Shown piece after piece: positions 8,708 to 16,841 of a stretch of 64,000 nt of DNA. The stretch comes from G965267605 sp965267605 (lineage in GTDB: Bacteria; Bacteroidota; Bacteroidia; Flavobacteriales_E; Vicingaceae), in contig OZ254088.1 in NCBI GenBank assembly GCA_965267605.1, positions 2,914,001-2,978,000 on the forward strand, in the 5' to 3' direction. Each line of letters starts with the position of its first letter. Position 1 is the stretch's first letter. A model generated the notes under the pieces. It was not told where the DNA came from. It did no database searches and was given only the letters and a program-made list of their open reading frames with translations. Position numbers and translations under genes: made by a program.

Positions 8708-9433
8708 CTATTGCGTCATCTTAGGATGACGAATGAGTCTTTTGTAGGTGTTCACCATGCTGTGTTGTGAACACCTCATGAAGTACATCATGAAAACCAC
8801 CAGGTTTGCAAAATTCACCCGCAGGTAACTATTGTTACGGTATTTTCTTGCAGACACCAAGGCATTCTTGGGAATTATCCTGAACAGGCCATAATGCCTG
8901 GCCCTGGTAATGATGTCATAATCTTCCATGATGAGCATATCCTCCCGGTAGCCCCCGATACGATCGAAGAGCTTCCGTGTAACAAAAAGGGATTGATCCC
9001 CTCCCCTGCACATGATCCTGTCATATCTGGTAAAGTAGGAGTTCACCTTAAGGAGTTTCTTCTTGGAATCAAACTTGTATCGGTAGCAACCCAGGTCAAA
9101 TCCATGTTTCAATGCCTCCTCAATATCATCCAGAAGCGTTTCTGGTGGCAAAGTATCCGCATGCACAAAGTACAGTACATCTCCTGTTGCATACTGAGCA
9201 CCTAGGTTTAGCTGCATGCTTCGCTGGGAAATGGATGACTCAACTACCTTAACATCAAACGCCTCAACCACCCTTAAAGTACGGTCTGAACTCTTTCCAT
9301 CTGCCACAATGATTTCCGCCACCCGATCATCCTGTACTTGCTTCAAAAGCGACAATAGTCGCGCAATTGAGCCTTCCTCATTTAAAGTTGGTATGATTAT
9401 GGATAACCTCAAAAAAGGAGTAATTTCAGACAA
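8708..9433 (-). CDS. GT-A glycosyltransferase, TIGR04283 (arsenosugar/selenodomain-associated) type
   Basis: Family 2-like transferase of about 235-241 residues. LSIIIPTLNEEGSIARLL opens the nucleotide-sugar-binding fold, IIVADGKSSDRT follows, and a metal-binding VHADT near residue 90 replaces the usual DxD. The end contains a hydrophobic patch (LVVFMMYFMRC). This pattern matches TIGR04283, first named transferase 2 of radical-SAM/selenodomain loci and later linked to arsenosugar synthesis. No ATG is available: the candidates are TTG at 9433 and TTG at 9412, the latter giving the family-typical start just before RLSIIIPTLNE. It is divergent from the DUF547 lipoprotein gene, with 14 to 35 bp between starts. 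The partner transferase of type TIGR04282 is at 11.5 kb. Confidence 0.85.
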   Translation of the reverse strand: MSEITPFLRLSIIIPTLNEEGSIARLLSLLKQVQDDRVAEIIVADGKSSDRTLRVVEAFDVKVVESSISQRSMQLNLGAQYATGDVLYFVHADTLPPETLLDDIEEALKHGFDLGCYRYKFDSKKKLLKVNSYFTRYDRIMCRGGDQSLFVTRKLFDRIGGYREDMLIMEDYDIITRARHYGLFRIIPKNALVSARKYRNNSYLRVNFANLVVFMMYFMRCSQHSMVNTYKRLIRHPKMTQ

Positions 9434-9447
9434 AGATATTAACGGAC

Positions 9448-10218
9448 ATGAAACATCTGTGTAAAGCCCTGTTTATCACCATGATTGGCGTACTTATGCT
9501 GAACGTTGGATGCGCATCAGTGCCCGAAAAAGTTGAGTCTAACAGTAAGCCGATTACACATGAACTTTTTGATGAGTTGCTTAAGAAACATGTCACAGAA
9601 TCCGGTGCAGTAAGCTATAAGGGTTTCATCAAGGATAGCTTGAAATTCAACAAGTACATCAAGCTGTTACAACAAAACCACCCCAACGAGAAGAATTGGA
9701 GTAAGAAAGAGCGTTTAACTTATTGGATCAACGCTTATAATGCGTTTACCATCCAGCTGATCATCCGGAATTATCCGGTAAAGTCGATCAAAGAACTCGG
9801 TGGGAGTATCTACAAGGTGAATACGCCATGGGCGAAGAAGTTCATCACCATTGAAAACATGAAGTATAGCCTGGACAATATCGAACACGGAATTATTCGC
9901 AAAAGGTTCAGTGAGCCGCGCATACATTTCGCTGTAAACTGCGCCTCTGAATCCTGCCCCAGACTTAGGAACGAGGCTTACACAGCAGAGAAGCTTGACG
10001 CGCAGTTGCAATCACAGGCCAAGTACTTCATCAATAATCCTAAAAAGAACATTGTTGGGAAAGAAACTGCCCAGCTTTCAAAATTGTTTCTGTGGTTCAA
10101 GGGAGATTTTACCAAAGAAGTGTCCTTACATGAATTCATCAACAAGTTCTCGAAGACGAAGATGACCAAAGACACTAAGGTGAAGCACCTGGATTATAGC
10201 TGGCAGCTCAATGAGTAA
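9448..10218 (+). CDS. DUF547-domain lipoprotein
   Basis: A 256-residue protein with a lipoprotein signal peptide (MIGVLMLNVGCASVP; lipobox LNVGC). The rest is one DUF547 domain with the hallmark YWINAYNAFTIQLIIRNYP and the Cys/His-bearing block IHFAVNCASESCPRL. DUF547 is of unknown function and may be related to papain-like or transglutaminase-like folds. A close paralogue follows at 10289, so the pair is probably a local tandem duplication in which one copy is lipid-anchored and the other secreted. First gene of the plus-strand block at 9.4-14.7 kb that resembles an arsenosugar-associated cluster. Confidence 0.88.
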   Translation: MKHLCKALFITMIGVLMLNVGCASVPEKVESNSKPITHELFDELLKKHVTESGAVSYKGFIKDSLKFNKYIKLLQQNHPNEKNWSKKERLTYWINAYNAFTIQLIIRNYPVKSIKELGGSIYKVNTPWAKKFITIENMKYSLDNIEHGIIRKRFSEPRIHFAVNCASESCPRLRNEAYTAEKLDAQLQSQAKYFINNPKKNIVGKETAQLSKLFLWFKGDFTKEVSLHEFINKFSKTKMTKDTKVKHLDYSWQLNE

Positions 10219-10222
10219 TTGG

Positions 10223-10241
10223 CGTGGTTATTGATACCACG
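10223..10241 (+). other. Short hairpin between the two DUF547 genes
   Basis: CGTGGT (223-228 of the 10.2 kb region) and ACCACG (236-241) form a six-pair stem with a seven-base loop a few bases after the first DUF547 stop, followed by TTATTGTC. It could act as a weak terminator or mRNA end-protecting hairpin and so separate the expression of the two paralogues. The stem is short and the run of T is poor. Confidence 0.3.
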
Positions 10242-10288
10242 TTATTGTCAGAAGGCTTAACTTTAATAACCTGACTAACAGATACCTT

Positions 10289-10999
10289 ATGAAGAAGTTA
10301 ATCATCGCCACAATAGCTGTAGCCTTTACCGTTGCCAGCACAGCGCAAAACGTAAGCCACGCACAATGGGACGCATTACTTAAAAAGTACGTGAGTCCAT
10401 CGGGTAAGGTCAATTACAAAGGGTTCAAGGCAGACCGACCTAATCTGCAAAAGTATCTGAGGGTGCTCATGAGCAACCCACCTAAGTCTACCTGGTCGAA
10501 AAACGAAAGAAAGGCCTACTGGATAAACGCTTACAATGCATTTACCATTGAGCTGATCGTAAAGAACTATCCGGTTAAATCAATCAAGGATATTGCCAGT
10601 GGCAAACCCTGGGATCTGAAGTTCATCAAGATTGGAACAAAGACCTACAGTCTAAACGACATTGAGCATAATATTCTGCGCAAGAACTATGGTGATTCTC
10701 GCATTCACTTCGGAATTGTATGTGCTTCCTATTCTTGCCCCAAACTGGTGAACAAGGCGTTCACCACAGAAAACGTAAACAGCGTATTGTCTGCCAACGC
10801 AAGACAATTCATTAATGACCCCAAAAGAAATAAGATCACCAGTAGTTCTGCTCAGATCTCGAAGTTATTTGAGTGGTTCAAAGATGACTTTACCAAGTCC
10901 GGGTCACTCAAGGACTATCTAAACAAATACTCCAAGGTAAAGGTGAACGCTTCTACCAAGATTACCTACATGCCCTACAATTGGTCGTTAAACGAATAA
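10289..10999 (+). CDS. Secreted DUF547-domain protein (paralogue of the preceding gene)
   Basis: About 236 residues with a cleavable signal peptide (LIIATIAVAFTVASTAQ) instead of the lipobox of its neighbour. It has the same DUF547 blocks: YWINAYNAFTIELIVKNYP and IHFGIVCASYSCPKL. The two proteins align over their whole length with about the same spacing, so they are tandem paralogues with different destinations. It ends one base before the TTG start of the rhodanese gene and is probably co-transcribed with it. Function unknown. Confidence 0.88.
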   Translation: MKKLIIATIAVAFTVASTAQNVSHAQWDALLKKYVSPSGKVNYKGFKADRPNLQKYLRVLMSNPPKSTWSKNERKAYWINAYNAFTIELIVKNYPVKSIKDIASGKPWDLKFIKIGTKTYSLNDIEHNILRKNYGDSRIHFGIVCASYSCPKLVNKAFTTENVNSVLSANARQFINDPKRNKITSSSAQISKLFEWFKDDFTKSGSLKDYLNKYSKVKVNASTKITYMPYNWSLNE

Positions 11000-11000
11000 C

Positions 11001-11516
11001 TTGTTGCGACTGGGCTACATATGTGCCGTGTGCATTACGCTCTTATCCGGAGCCCTCGTAGCACAAAACCCGGAAGGGTTTGACGATAAGTTAGATGCGG
11101 TCTATAAGAATACTGTACCTACCATTTTTCCAGAACACCTGGAAAAGGAAATGAAGAAGGATCCCAAACTGGTAATACTCGATATCAGAGAGCGTTCTGA
11201 ATATATGGTAAGCCATCTGAAGAATGCCAAACTACTGAGCTATAAGCGATTTAACATCAACTCTGTATCCTCTATTCCGAAGGATGCCAGAATAGTGGTT
11301 TACTGTTCCATTGGCTTTCGCAGTGAGCGCGTTGGTGAAAAGTTGCTTGCCGCTGGGTACAAAAACGTTTTCAATCTGTACGGTGGGCTATTCAATTGGG
11401 CAAATAATCAGTATCCCCTCTACAACTCGTTGAACGAAAAAACCATTCAGGTCCACACGTTCAACTCAGAATGGGAGAAATGGGTAAACGAGAAAACCTG
11501 CAAGCGTGTTAAGTGA
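11001..11516 (+). CDS. Secreted rhodanese-like sulfurtransferase domain protein
   Basis: A 171-residue exported single-domain rhodanese. The signal peptide (ICAVCITLLSGALVAQ) is followed by the rhodanese fold with the CH2A-type KLVILDIRERSEY and the active-site loop IVVYCSIGFRSERV, whose Cys102 would carry the persulfide. The next conserved block is NVFNLYGGLFNWAN. The start is TTG at 11001 (or the adjacent TTG at 11004), one base after the DUF547 stop. Its last codons overlap the start of the TIGR04282-type gene by 11 bases, which suggests translational coupling. Rhodanese domains are recurrent members of arsenosugar/selenodomain loci. Confidence 0.85.
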   Translation: MLRLGYICAVCITLLSGALVAQNPEGFDDKLDAVYKNTVPTIFPEHLEKEMKKDPKLVILDIRERSEYMVSHLKNAKLLSYKRFNINSVSSIPKDARIVVYCSIGFRSERVGEKLLAAGYKNVFNLYGGLFNWANNQYPLYNSLNEKTIQVHTFNSEWEKWVNEKTCKRVK

Positions 11517-12108
11517 GCGGGCACTCATCATCTTCGTAAAGAATCCCTTACCCGGCACTGTTAAAACAAGACTTGCGGCTAGTGTTGGAGTTGACAAGGC
11601 ACATGAGGTTTACCTCCACTTACTGGAGCATACGCGAAATGTTGCATGTCAATTTGAAGGATCCCGGCATCTCTATTACGCTTCTGAGGTCACCAACAAC
11701 GATGAATGGAGCGCCTCTGAGTTCCATAAACACGTTCAATCTACCGGAGATTTAGGCACCAGGATGCAGAGCGCTTTCGAGGAAGTGCTTTCAACCAAAG
11801 CAAAGGCGGTTATTATTGGATCTGACTGCCCATCGCTTGAACTCAAACACATAGAGCAAGCGCTCAACGCACTGGAAGACCACGATGTTGTAATCGGACC
11901 GTCAGAAGATGGAGGATACTATCTACTAGGGATGAAACAGTTACAACCTGTGCTATTTCAGGACAAACAATGGAGCACGGACCGGCTACTGGAAGAAACG
12001 ATCAACAGCATGCAATCCAATGGGCTTTCCTACCTGTTGCTGGATACGCTGAATGATATAGATACTATCGAAGACCTCGAAAGAAGCAACCTTGCGCATC
12101 TGATTTGA
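11506..12108 (+). CDS. TIGR04282-type (CofC-like) nucleotidyl/glycosyltransferase
   Basis: About 200 residues with a CofC/MobA-like fold. The opening is ALIIFVKNPLPGTVKTRLA, the substrate loop is AVIIGSDCPSLELKHI, and the product-site block is VVIGPSEDGGYYLLG. This is the pattern of TIGR04282, first described as transferase 1 of radical-SAM/selenodomain loci and now annotated as arsenosugar biosynthesis transferase. The actual reaction is unproven; by fold it should activate or move a phosphorylated sugar or nucleotide. The start is GTG at 11506, inside the end of the rhodanese gene. It lies 18 bp before the nucleoside phosphorylase gene. Confidence 0.86.
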   Translation: MLSERALIIFVKNPLPGTVKTRLAASVGVDKAHEVYLHLLEHTRNVACQFEGSRHLYYASEVTNNDEWSASEFHKHVQSTGDLGTRMQSAFEEVLSTKAKAVIIGSDCPSLELKHIEQALNALEDHDVVIGPSEDGGYYLLGMKQLQPVLFQDKQWSTDRLLEETINSMQSNGLSYLLLDTLNDIDTIEDLERSNLAHLI

Positions 12109-12126
12109 ATTCATCAACTTGCCATT

Positions 12127-12948
12127 ATGCTTGAGCAAATTCAGGAAACCGCTAACCTCATCCGATCAAAAGGAATTACAGCCCCACAAGTCGGTATTAT
12201 TCTAGGTACGGGTTTAGGTGGCCTGATCAATGAAATAGCTATTGAGGTTGAGATACCATATAGCGAAATACCTTCTTTTCCGGAGGCAACAGTTGAGTTT
12301 CATACAGGTAGATTGATCTACGGCAAGCTAAGTGGAACACAAGTTTTGGCTATGCAAGGTAGATTCCATTATTATGAAGGATATTCCATGCAAGAGATTT
12401 CATTCCCGGTTCGGGTAATGAAAGAACTGGGTGTAGCTCAGTTGTTGATATCGAATGCCGCGGGTAATATGAATATGTCTTTTGCCAAAGGAGACCTCAT
12501 GCTGATCAAGGATCACATCAACCTTTTTCCTTCGAATCCCCTTATTGGGCCAAATGTAGATGAACAAGGTCCGCGATTCCCCGACATGAGCGCCCCATAC
12601 AATCCTGAGCTCAATGCTCAACTTCTTGAGATTGCGAATGAAATGGGCATTACCCTACACCATGGCACCTATGTTTCAGTTATGGGGCCCAACCTTGAAA
12701 CTGCAGCTGAATACCGGTTTCTTAGAACCGTTGGAGCCGATGCTGTTGGCATGAGCACCGTACCGGAAGTTATTGTTGCTAATCATGTTGGATTACCATG
12801 CGCGGCCGTATCGGTTCTGACCGATGATTGCGATCCAGACAATCTTCAACCTGTTGATATCCAGGATATCATTGCTACAGCAGGTAAGGCTGAGGTTTCA
12901 CTTACGGCCCTGTTCGCTGCGCTGGTAGGAAGATTGTCGGCCTCCTGA
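12127..12948 (+). CDS. punA: Purine-nucleoside phosphorylase (trimeric type)
   Basis: Cleaves purine nucleosides with phosphate to base and (deoxy)ribose-1-phosphate; cytoplasmic. Family motifs in order: IILGTGLGGL (phosphate loop), FHTGRLIYG, MQGRFHYYEGY, LLISNAAGNM, and GTYVSVMGPNLETAAEYRFL with the base-binding Glu191. The second base-contact position reads VSVLTDDCD (Asp233) where many guanine/hypoxanthine-specific enzymes have Asn. Asp here is seen in MTA phosphorylase and, as far as I recall, in many Bacteroidota PNPs. In an arsenosugar setting such an enzyme could remove adenine from an arsinyl-deoxyadenosine, but a plain salvage role is equally possible. It lies 18 bp after the TIGR04282 gene. 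Confidence 0.93.
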   Translation: MLEQIQETANLIRSKGITAPQVGIILGTGLGGLINEIAIEVEIPYSEIPSFPEATVEFHTGRLIYGKLSGTQVLAMQGRFHYYEGYSMQEISFPVRVMKELGVAQLLISNAAGNMNMSFAKGDLMLIKDHINLFPSNPLIGPNVDEQGPRFPDMSAPYNPELNAQLLEIANEMGITLHHGTYVSVMGPNLETAAEYRFLRTVGADAVGMSTVPEVIVANHVGLPCAAVSVLTDDCDPDNLQPVDIQDIIATAGKAEVSLTALFAALVGRLSAS

Positions 12949-13001
12949 CGTCTTTTTAGGCGATTTCTGCGATTTTAAGACCTTTGTAATAAGCTCATAT
13001 C

Positions 13002-13565
13002 ATGGCAAACATCAAGGTAATTCAATACGAAGAGGCGGAAGGCCGATTGAAGGAGATATACGATGAATTGATTGAACGCAGGGGAAAGCTTGCTGAAGTT
13101 CATAAGATTCAAAGCCTTCATCCAGAGTCCATTATGAAGCATATGGAGCTTTACATGGAGATCATGTTCACCAAATCTCCATTGAGCAGAGCGCAGAGAG
13201 AAATGATCGCAGTGGTGGTATCAAAGGCAAACAATTGTCTTTACTGCATGACACACCATGGTGCAGCGTTGAACCATTTCTGGAAGGATGACGCTAAACT
13301 CGAGCTTTTCAAAGAAGACTACACACAGGTGGATCTTAGCGAAATTGACAAGAAACTATGCGATTTGGCATGGACTTTGTCTAAGTATCCGGGCGTGATA
13401 GACAGTAACACACATATTGAGAGTCTTAGGGATTCTGGGGCGGACGATACGGGAATGTTGGATGCAACGCTCGTTATTGCCTATTTTAACTTTGTAAACA
13501 GAATTGTTCTTGGTTTAGGTGTTGCACTCGAACCCGAACAAGGAGTCGGATATAAATACGACTAG
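13002..13565 (+). CDS. AhpD/carboxymuconolactone-decarboxylase-like peroxidase-related protein
   Basis: All-helical protein of 187 residues with the CMD/AhpD signature AKANNCLYC in the form SKANNCLYCMTHHGAAL: redox pair Cys79-Cys82 followed by His85-His86. The family includes alkylhydroperoxide reductases; the version with this N-terminus (a MEIMFTKSPLSRAQREM block) is the one annotated as arsenosugar biosynthesis-associated peroxidase-like protein. Relatives in some organisms carry selenocysteine at the first Cys position; here both are ordinary Cys codons. Its stop overlaps the GTG start of the DUF3179 gene by one base, so the two are coupled. Confidence 0.86.
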   Translation: MANIKVIQYEEAEGRLKEIYDELIERRGKLAEVHKIQSLHPESIMKHMELYMEIMFTKSPLSRAQREMIAVVVSKANNCLYCMTHHGAALNHFWKDDAKLELFKEDYTQVDLSEIDKKLCDLAWTLSKYPGVIDSNTHIESLRDSGADDTGMLDATLVIAYFNFVNRIVLGLGVALEPEQGVGYKYD

Positions 13566-14692
13566 TGAAACGAATTGGGCTGTTCATATTATTGTCCACT
13601 GTACTTGTAGGTAGCGCTGTAGCTCAGCGGAATCCGAAGAATCTTAAACTCGCATGGAAAACGGATACAATGAAACGTTCCGTACCACTGAACGAGTTTC
13701 TGGCGCTGATGATGCCGGATGAAATTCCAACAATTTATTTCCCGGAATTCTTACCGAAGAAGAAAGCCCTTAAAACATACTTCGAGCACGAGCCAGTGAT
13801 ATGTGTAGAGTATAAAATGGAAGCCCATGCGTATCCGCTAAGTGTCCTGCTCTATCATGAGATCGTAAATGATGAAATCCATTCGCTGCCATTCTCTGTA
13901 ACATATTGTCCGCTTTGCAATGCAGCTATCGTTTTCAAGCGCAGAATGAGTTACGATAGTACCGAGTACAATCTAACGTTTGGCACTTCCGGAATGCTTA
14001 GAAAGAGTGACATGGTGATGTACGATCGCAACACGGAATCATGGTGGCAACAGGCAACAGGTGAAGCATTGGTGGGTAAAATGAAAGGAGCAAAACTGGA
14101 GTATTACCCTTCGCAAGTGCTCTCGCTGAAAGAATTTTACGAGACCTACCCCGATGGTTTGGTACTCTCTGACAAGAACAATACGCAGCACAATTTCAAA
14201 TATGGTGAATCACCATATGTGAAGTACGATGACCTTGGCAACAAGCAACCGAAATACTATAAAGACAGTGTGGATGCCCGTCTTCCTGCGGTTGAGCGAC
14301 TCATAACATTCGTTATGGGTGATGCAGTACAGGCTTACACGGTTGCAGATGTAGCCAAGGAGGGTGTAATCAATGACAAGGTTGGGGAAACCCCTGTGGT
14401 TTTGTTCCATTCTGACAAAACTGTTTCCGTTCTTGATAGCAAGCTCATCGAGGAATCTAAAGCAGTAGGATCTACAACAGCATTTGATCGCACCGTGAAG
14501 GGGGAAGCACACACTTTCGTTAAAAAAGACGGTTTCTTCTACGACACGAAGACCAATTCCAAGTGGCTCATTACGGGCAAATGTATTGAAGGTGAATACA
14601 AGGATTTGTGGCTGGAACAGCTATCCTACGGCAATCACTTTGCATTTGCCTGGCTCCATTTCTATCCGGAGTCCAAGATTTACAAGCACTAA
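13565..14692 (+). CDS. Secreted DUF3179-domain protein
   Basis: A 375-residue protein with a signal peptide (GLFILLSTVLVGSAVAQ) and a DUF3179 domain. The diagnostic blocks are PLSVLLYHEIVNDEI, FSVTYCPLCNAAIVF (CxxC at about 118-121), LTFGTSGMLRKSDMVMYDR and WWQQATGEALVG. The family is of unknown function, often found beside arsenosugar-type peroxidases and rhodaneses; the CxxC suggests metal or redox chemistry in the periplasm. The start is GTG at 13565, overlapping the stop of the AhpD-like gene. It ends convergently with the GH113-like gene, sharing the four bases CTAA. Confidence 0.88.
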   Translation: MKRIGLFILLSTVLVGSAVAQRNPKNLKLAWKTDTMKRSVPLNEFLALMMPDEIPTIYFPEFLPKKKALKTYFEHEPVICVEYKMEAHAYPLSVLLYHEIVNDEIHSLPFSVTYCPLCNAAIVFKRRMSYDSTEYNLTFGTSGMLRKSDMVMYDRNTESWWQQATGEALVGKMKGAKLEYYPSQVLSLKEFYETYPDGLVLSDKNNTQHNFKYGESPYVKYDDLGNKQPKYYKDSVDARLPAVERLITFVMGDAVQAYTVADVAKEGVINDKVGETPVVLFHSDKTVSVLDSKLIEESKAVGSTTAFDRTVKGEAHTFVKKDGFFYDTKTNSKWLITGKCIEGEYKDLWLEQLSYGNHFAFAWLHFYPESKIYKH

Positions 14693-15744
14693 TTGACCTT
14701 GTACAATTCGCGGATCAGAACCAACGCTGGTTTGTTCTGCGGAGTGAAGCGGTTGTCTCCGGACCCACCGGCAGTCTGATGGTAGTCAAACCACTTCCAC
14801 AGAAATCCTCCCGCGAACCAATCTCTTTGCCACAACTTTTCGTAGACAGCGAAGTAGCAATTGACTTGAGCTTCCAGATTCACGGTCCCGCCACTACCGG
14901 ATTCCCAAGGTTTGTCGGCTGCATGATCAACACTTCGGTATCCATACTCCGTAAATAAGATGGGCTTCCCGTACTGCTTACTTTGTCCTTCAAGCTCAGA
15001 AACATGTTTATTCCAGGCCAAAAGCAATTGCGATTTATCTGGTGTCTTCTCCGGAACCAGCGGAAAATAAGCATCCACACCAATGTAATCCAGTTTCGAC
15101 CAAAACGGGGCCGCCTTGTATGAATCCCAGTTCCCTGCATATGTCAGCTCACCCTTAAAAACGGTTCTAACGGTATCTATCAAACTACTCCAGAAGGCAG
15201 GGCGCTTGGCAATAAAAGTTTTCAATTCTGTGCCAATACAAAACATCTCCACTCCCATTGTGTCGCTAATGTGGGCGAACTGAAGAATATAATCCTGGTA
15301 CTTCTGCTCGAAAGTCTGCCAATCGTTTTCATTGGCCAGATCGTAATCTCCAGTGTACGTGCCGCCAAACAACCACATTTGAGGCTTAACCATCACCTTC
15401 AGTCCTCTGGACTTAGCCTGTTTAATATTATCTGCTACGCCAAGCGGAGTTTCTCCATACCATTGCTGTGTTCCCCACTGCAAATTCGGATTTCCATTAC
15501 CGGTAAAAGAGAACGGCATCAGCGTAACCCAATTGGCATTCACACGCACAACCGGATCAAATGCAGTATCAGGGATTGGGTTTACACTCCCCACGAAGCT
15601 TACCCCGTTAACTTTCGTAGTGTTTGTAGTACAATATTCCCCTTCAGTGGTAACCGCGGGTAATTTCTCCTTGCAGCCAAATGCAATGTTGGCCACAAGA
15701 AGGATCATTATGAGTGATGGAATTATCTTGATTTGAGGTACCAT
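14689..15744 (-). CDS. GH113-like glycoside hydrolase lipoprotein (copy 1)
   Basis: About 351 residues: a lipoprotein signal (ILLVANIAFGCKEK) and a TIM-barrel hydrolase. Likely catalytic glutamates are in EMFCIGTELKTF (acid/base position) and PILFTEYGYRSV (nucleophile position), the two-Glu arrangement of clan GH-A. Other blocks are VNANWVTLMPF near the start and GGFLWKWFDYH near the end. The pattern recalls family GH113, whose known members are beta-mannanases; the substrate of this one is not established. It overlaps the start of the following paralogue's stop region by 22 bases (15723-15744), so the pair is one transcription unit. Confidence 0.8.
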   Translation of the reverse strand: MVPQIKIIPSLIMILLVANIAFGCKEKLPAVTTEGEYCTTNTTKVNGVSFVGSVNPIPDTAFDPVVRVNANWVTLMPFSFTGNGNPNLQWGTQQWYGETPLGVADNIKQAKSRGLKVMVKPQMWLFGGTYTGDYDLANENDWQTFEQKYQDYILQFAHISDTMGVEMFCIGTELKTFIAKRPAFWSSLIDTVRTVFKGELTYAGNWDSYKAAPFWSKLDYIGVDAYFPLVPEKTPDKSQLLLAWNKHVSELEGQSKQYGKPILFTEYGYRSVDHAADKPWESGSGGTVNLEAQVNCYFAVYEKLWQRDWFAGGFLWKWFDYHQTAGGSGDNRFTPQNKPALVLIRELYKVN

Positions 15745-16736
15745 TTAGCGATCGTCTTTTCTACTGGTTTATGTTGAGGCGTGTAGTTTGAATTGTTACT
15801 TCCACCGGCTGTTCTGTCATTAGGGTGCCATTCCCAAATGAACCCTCCAGCTAGCCAACCTTCATTCCAAACTCCCTCATAGAAACCCTGGTAAGCCAAT
15901 ACCTGAACATCTAAGTTCACCATTTTGTTGGAAGGACGATTCTCAATTTCCCACTGCTTCCAAACGCACCCCGGAGTACTTCGATATCCATATTCCGTGA
16001 AGATGATCTTCCGGTTAATTTCCTTTGAATAAACAGAAAGCTGTTGCGCTATCTCTGTCCACCTGGCGACTATCTTGGTTTTTGACGGAGACTTGCCTTC
16101 CACCAAGGGGAAATAGCCATCAATACCAATGTAATCCAATTCCTTCCAAAAGCTGATCATGTGATAGTTGTCCCAGTTGGCCGCATAGATGAGTTTGCCA
16201 GAGTACACGCCTCTGATCTTCCTGATCAATTCCTTCCAATAGAGACTGTTCCGTTTAACGGCACTTTTTAGCTCAGTGCCAATGCAAAACATCTGTACTC
16301 CTTCCTCTTCACAAAATTTAGCCAACAGAATCATATGCGCTTCGTAGTTCTGCTGCCATACCCTCCATTGACGTGGATTCATTGTAAGTTCGCCAGCCCA
16401 ATTGCCATTAAGCACCCAAAAATGTGGTTTAACCAACACTTTCTTTCCAAGCTTCTTGGCGTTTCGAATGTTCAGTCTTAAACCTTCACGCGTATCTCCC
16501 CACCAATTGTGGTCACATTCGTACAGGATTTCCGGATTATTGTGGGAAAAGAAACCCCACGGAGTAAATGCCACCCAATTGGCATTAATTCTGTTCAGGG
16601 ATACAAGGTCGTTGGTAGTGCTTTTTTTCACCTGAGATTCGAAGTTGACACCTGCAATTTTCTGGCACCGCAATGAACCACAATTCATTACAAGAATGAG
16701 CGTTGTAATTATAAGTGCTGTAAACCGAAACCTCAT
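15723..16736 (-). CDS. GH113-like glycoside hydrolase lipoprotein (copy 2)
   Basis: Paralogue of the gene at 14.7-15.7 kb, with the same blocks: INANWVAFTPWGFF, QMFCIGTELKSA, KIIFTEYGYRS and GGFIWEWHPND. I place the start at the ATG at 16736 (MRFRFTALIITTLILVMNC), which gives a proper lipoprotein signal; a longer reading frame to 16796 adds 20 residues that fit no export signal. It would be the first gene of the two-gene operon and lies divergent from the RND transporter. Tandem secreted paralogues suggest division of labour on related polysaccharides. No SusC/SusD pair is present. Confidence 0.8.
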   Translation of the reverse strand: MRFRFTALIITTLILVMNCGSLRCQKIAGVNFESQVKKSTTNDLVSLNRINANWVAFTPWGFFSHNNPEILYECDHNWWGDTREGLRLNIRNAKKLGKKVLVKPHFWVLNGNWAGELTMNPRQWRVWQQNYEAHMILLAKFCEEEGVQMFCIGTELKSAVKRNSLYWKELIRKIRGVYSGKLIYAANWDNYHMISFWKELDYIGIDGYFPLVEGKSPSKTKIVARWTEIAQQLSVYSKEINRKIIFTEYGYRSTPGCVWKQWEIENRPSNKMVNLDVQVLAYQGFYEGVWNEGWLAGGFIWEWHPNDRTAGGSNNSNYTPQHKPVEKTIAKWYLKSR

Positions 16737-16841
16737 TTGCTGAAACTCTTGAAAAATCGCTGTTTCAGGCGATTCTAGACCCATGAAGTTCGGCATAATT
16801 TTAGATATTTGTAGATTCCTCTAAACCGTTCGTTTTCGGGC

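Noticed and set aside
13235..13260. Possible selenocysteine codon in the AhpD-like peroxidase active site
   Set aside because: The active-site codons are TGT and TGC for both cysteines; there is no in-frame TGA.
16737..16796. Longer N-terminus for the second GH113-like gene
   Set aside because: The added 20 residues hide the lipoprotein signal that begins at the ATG at 16736.
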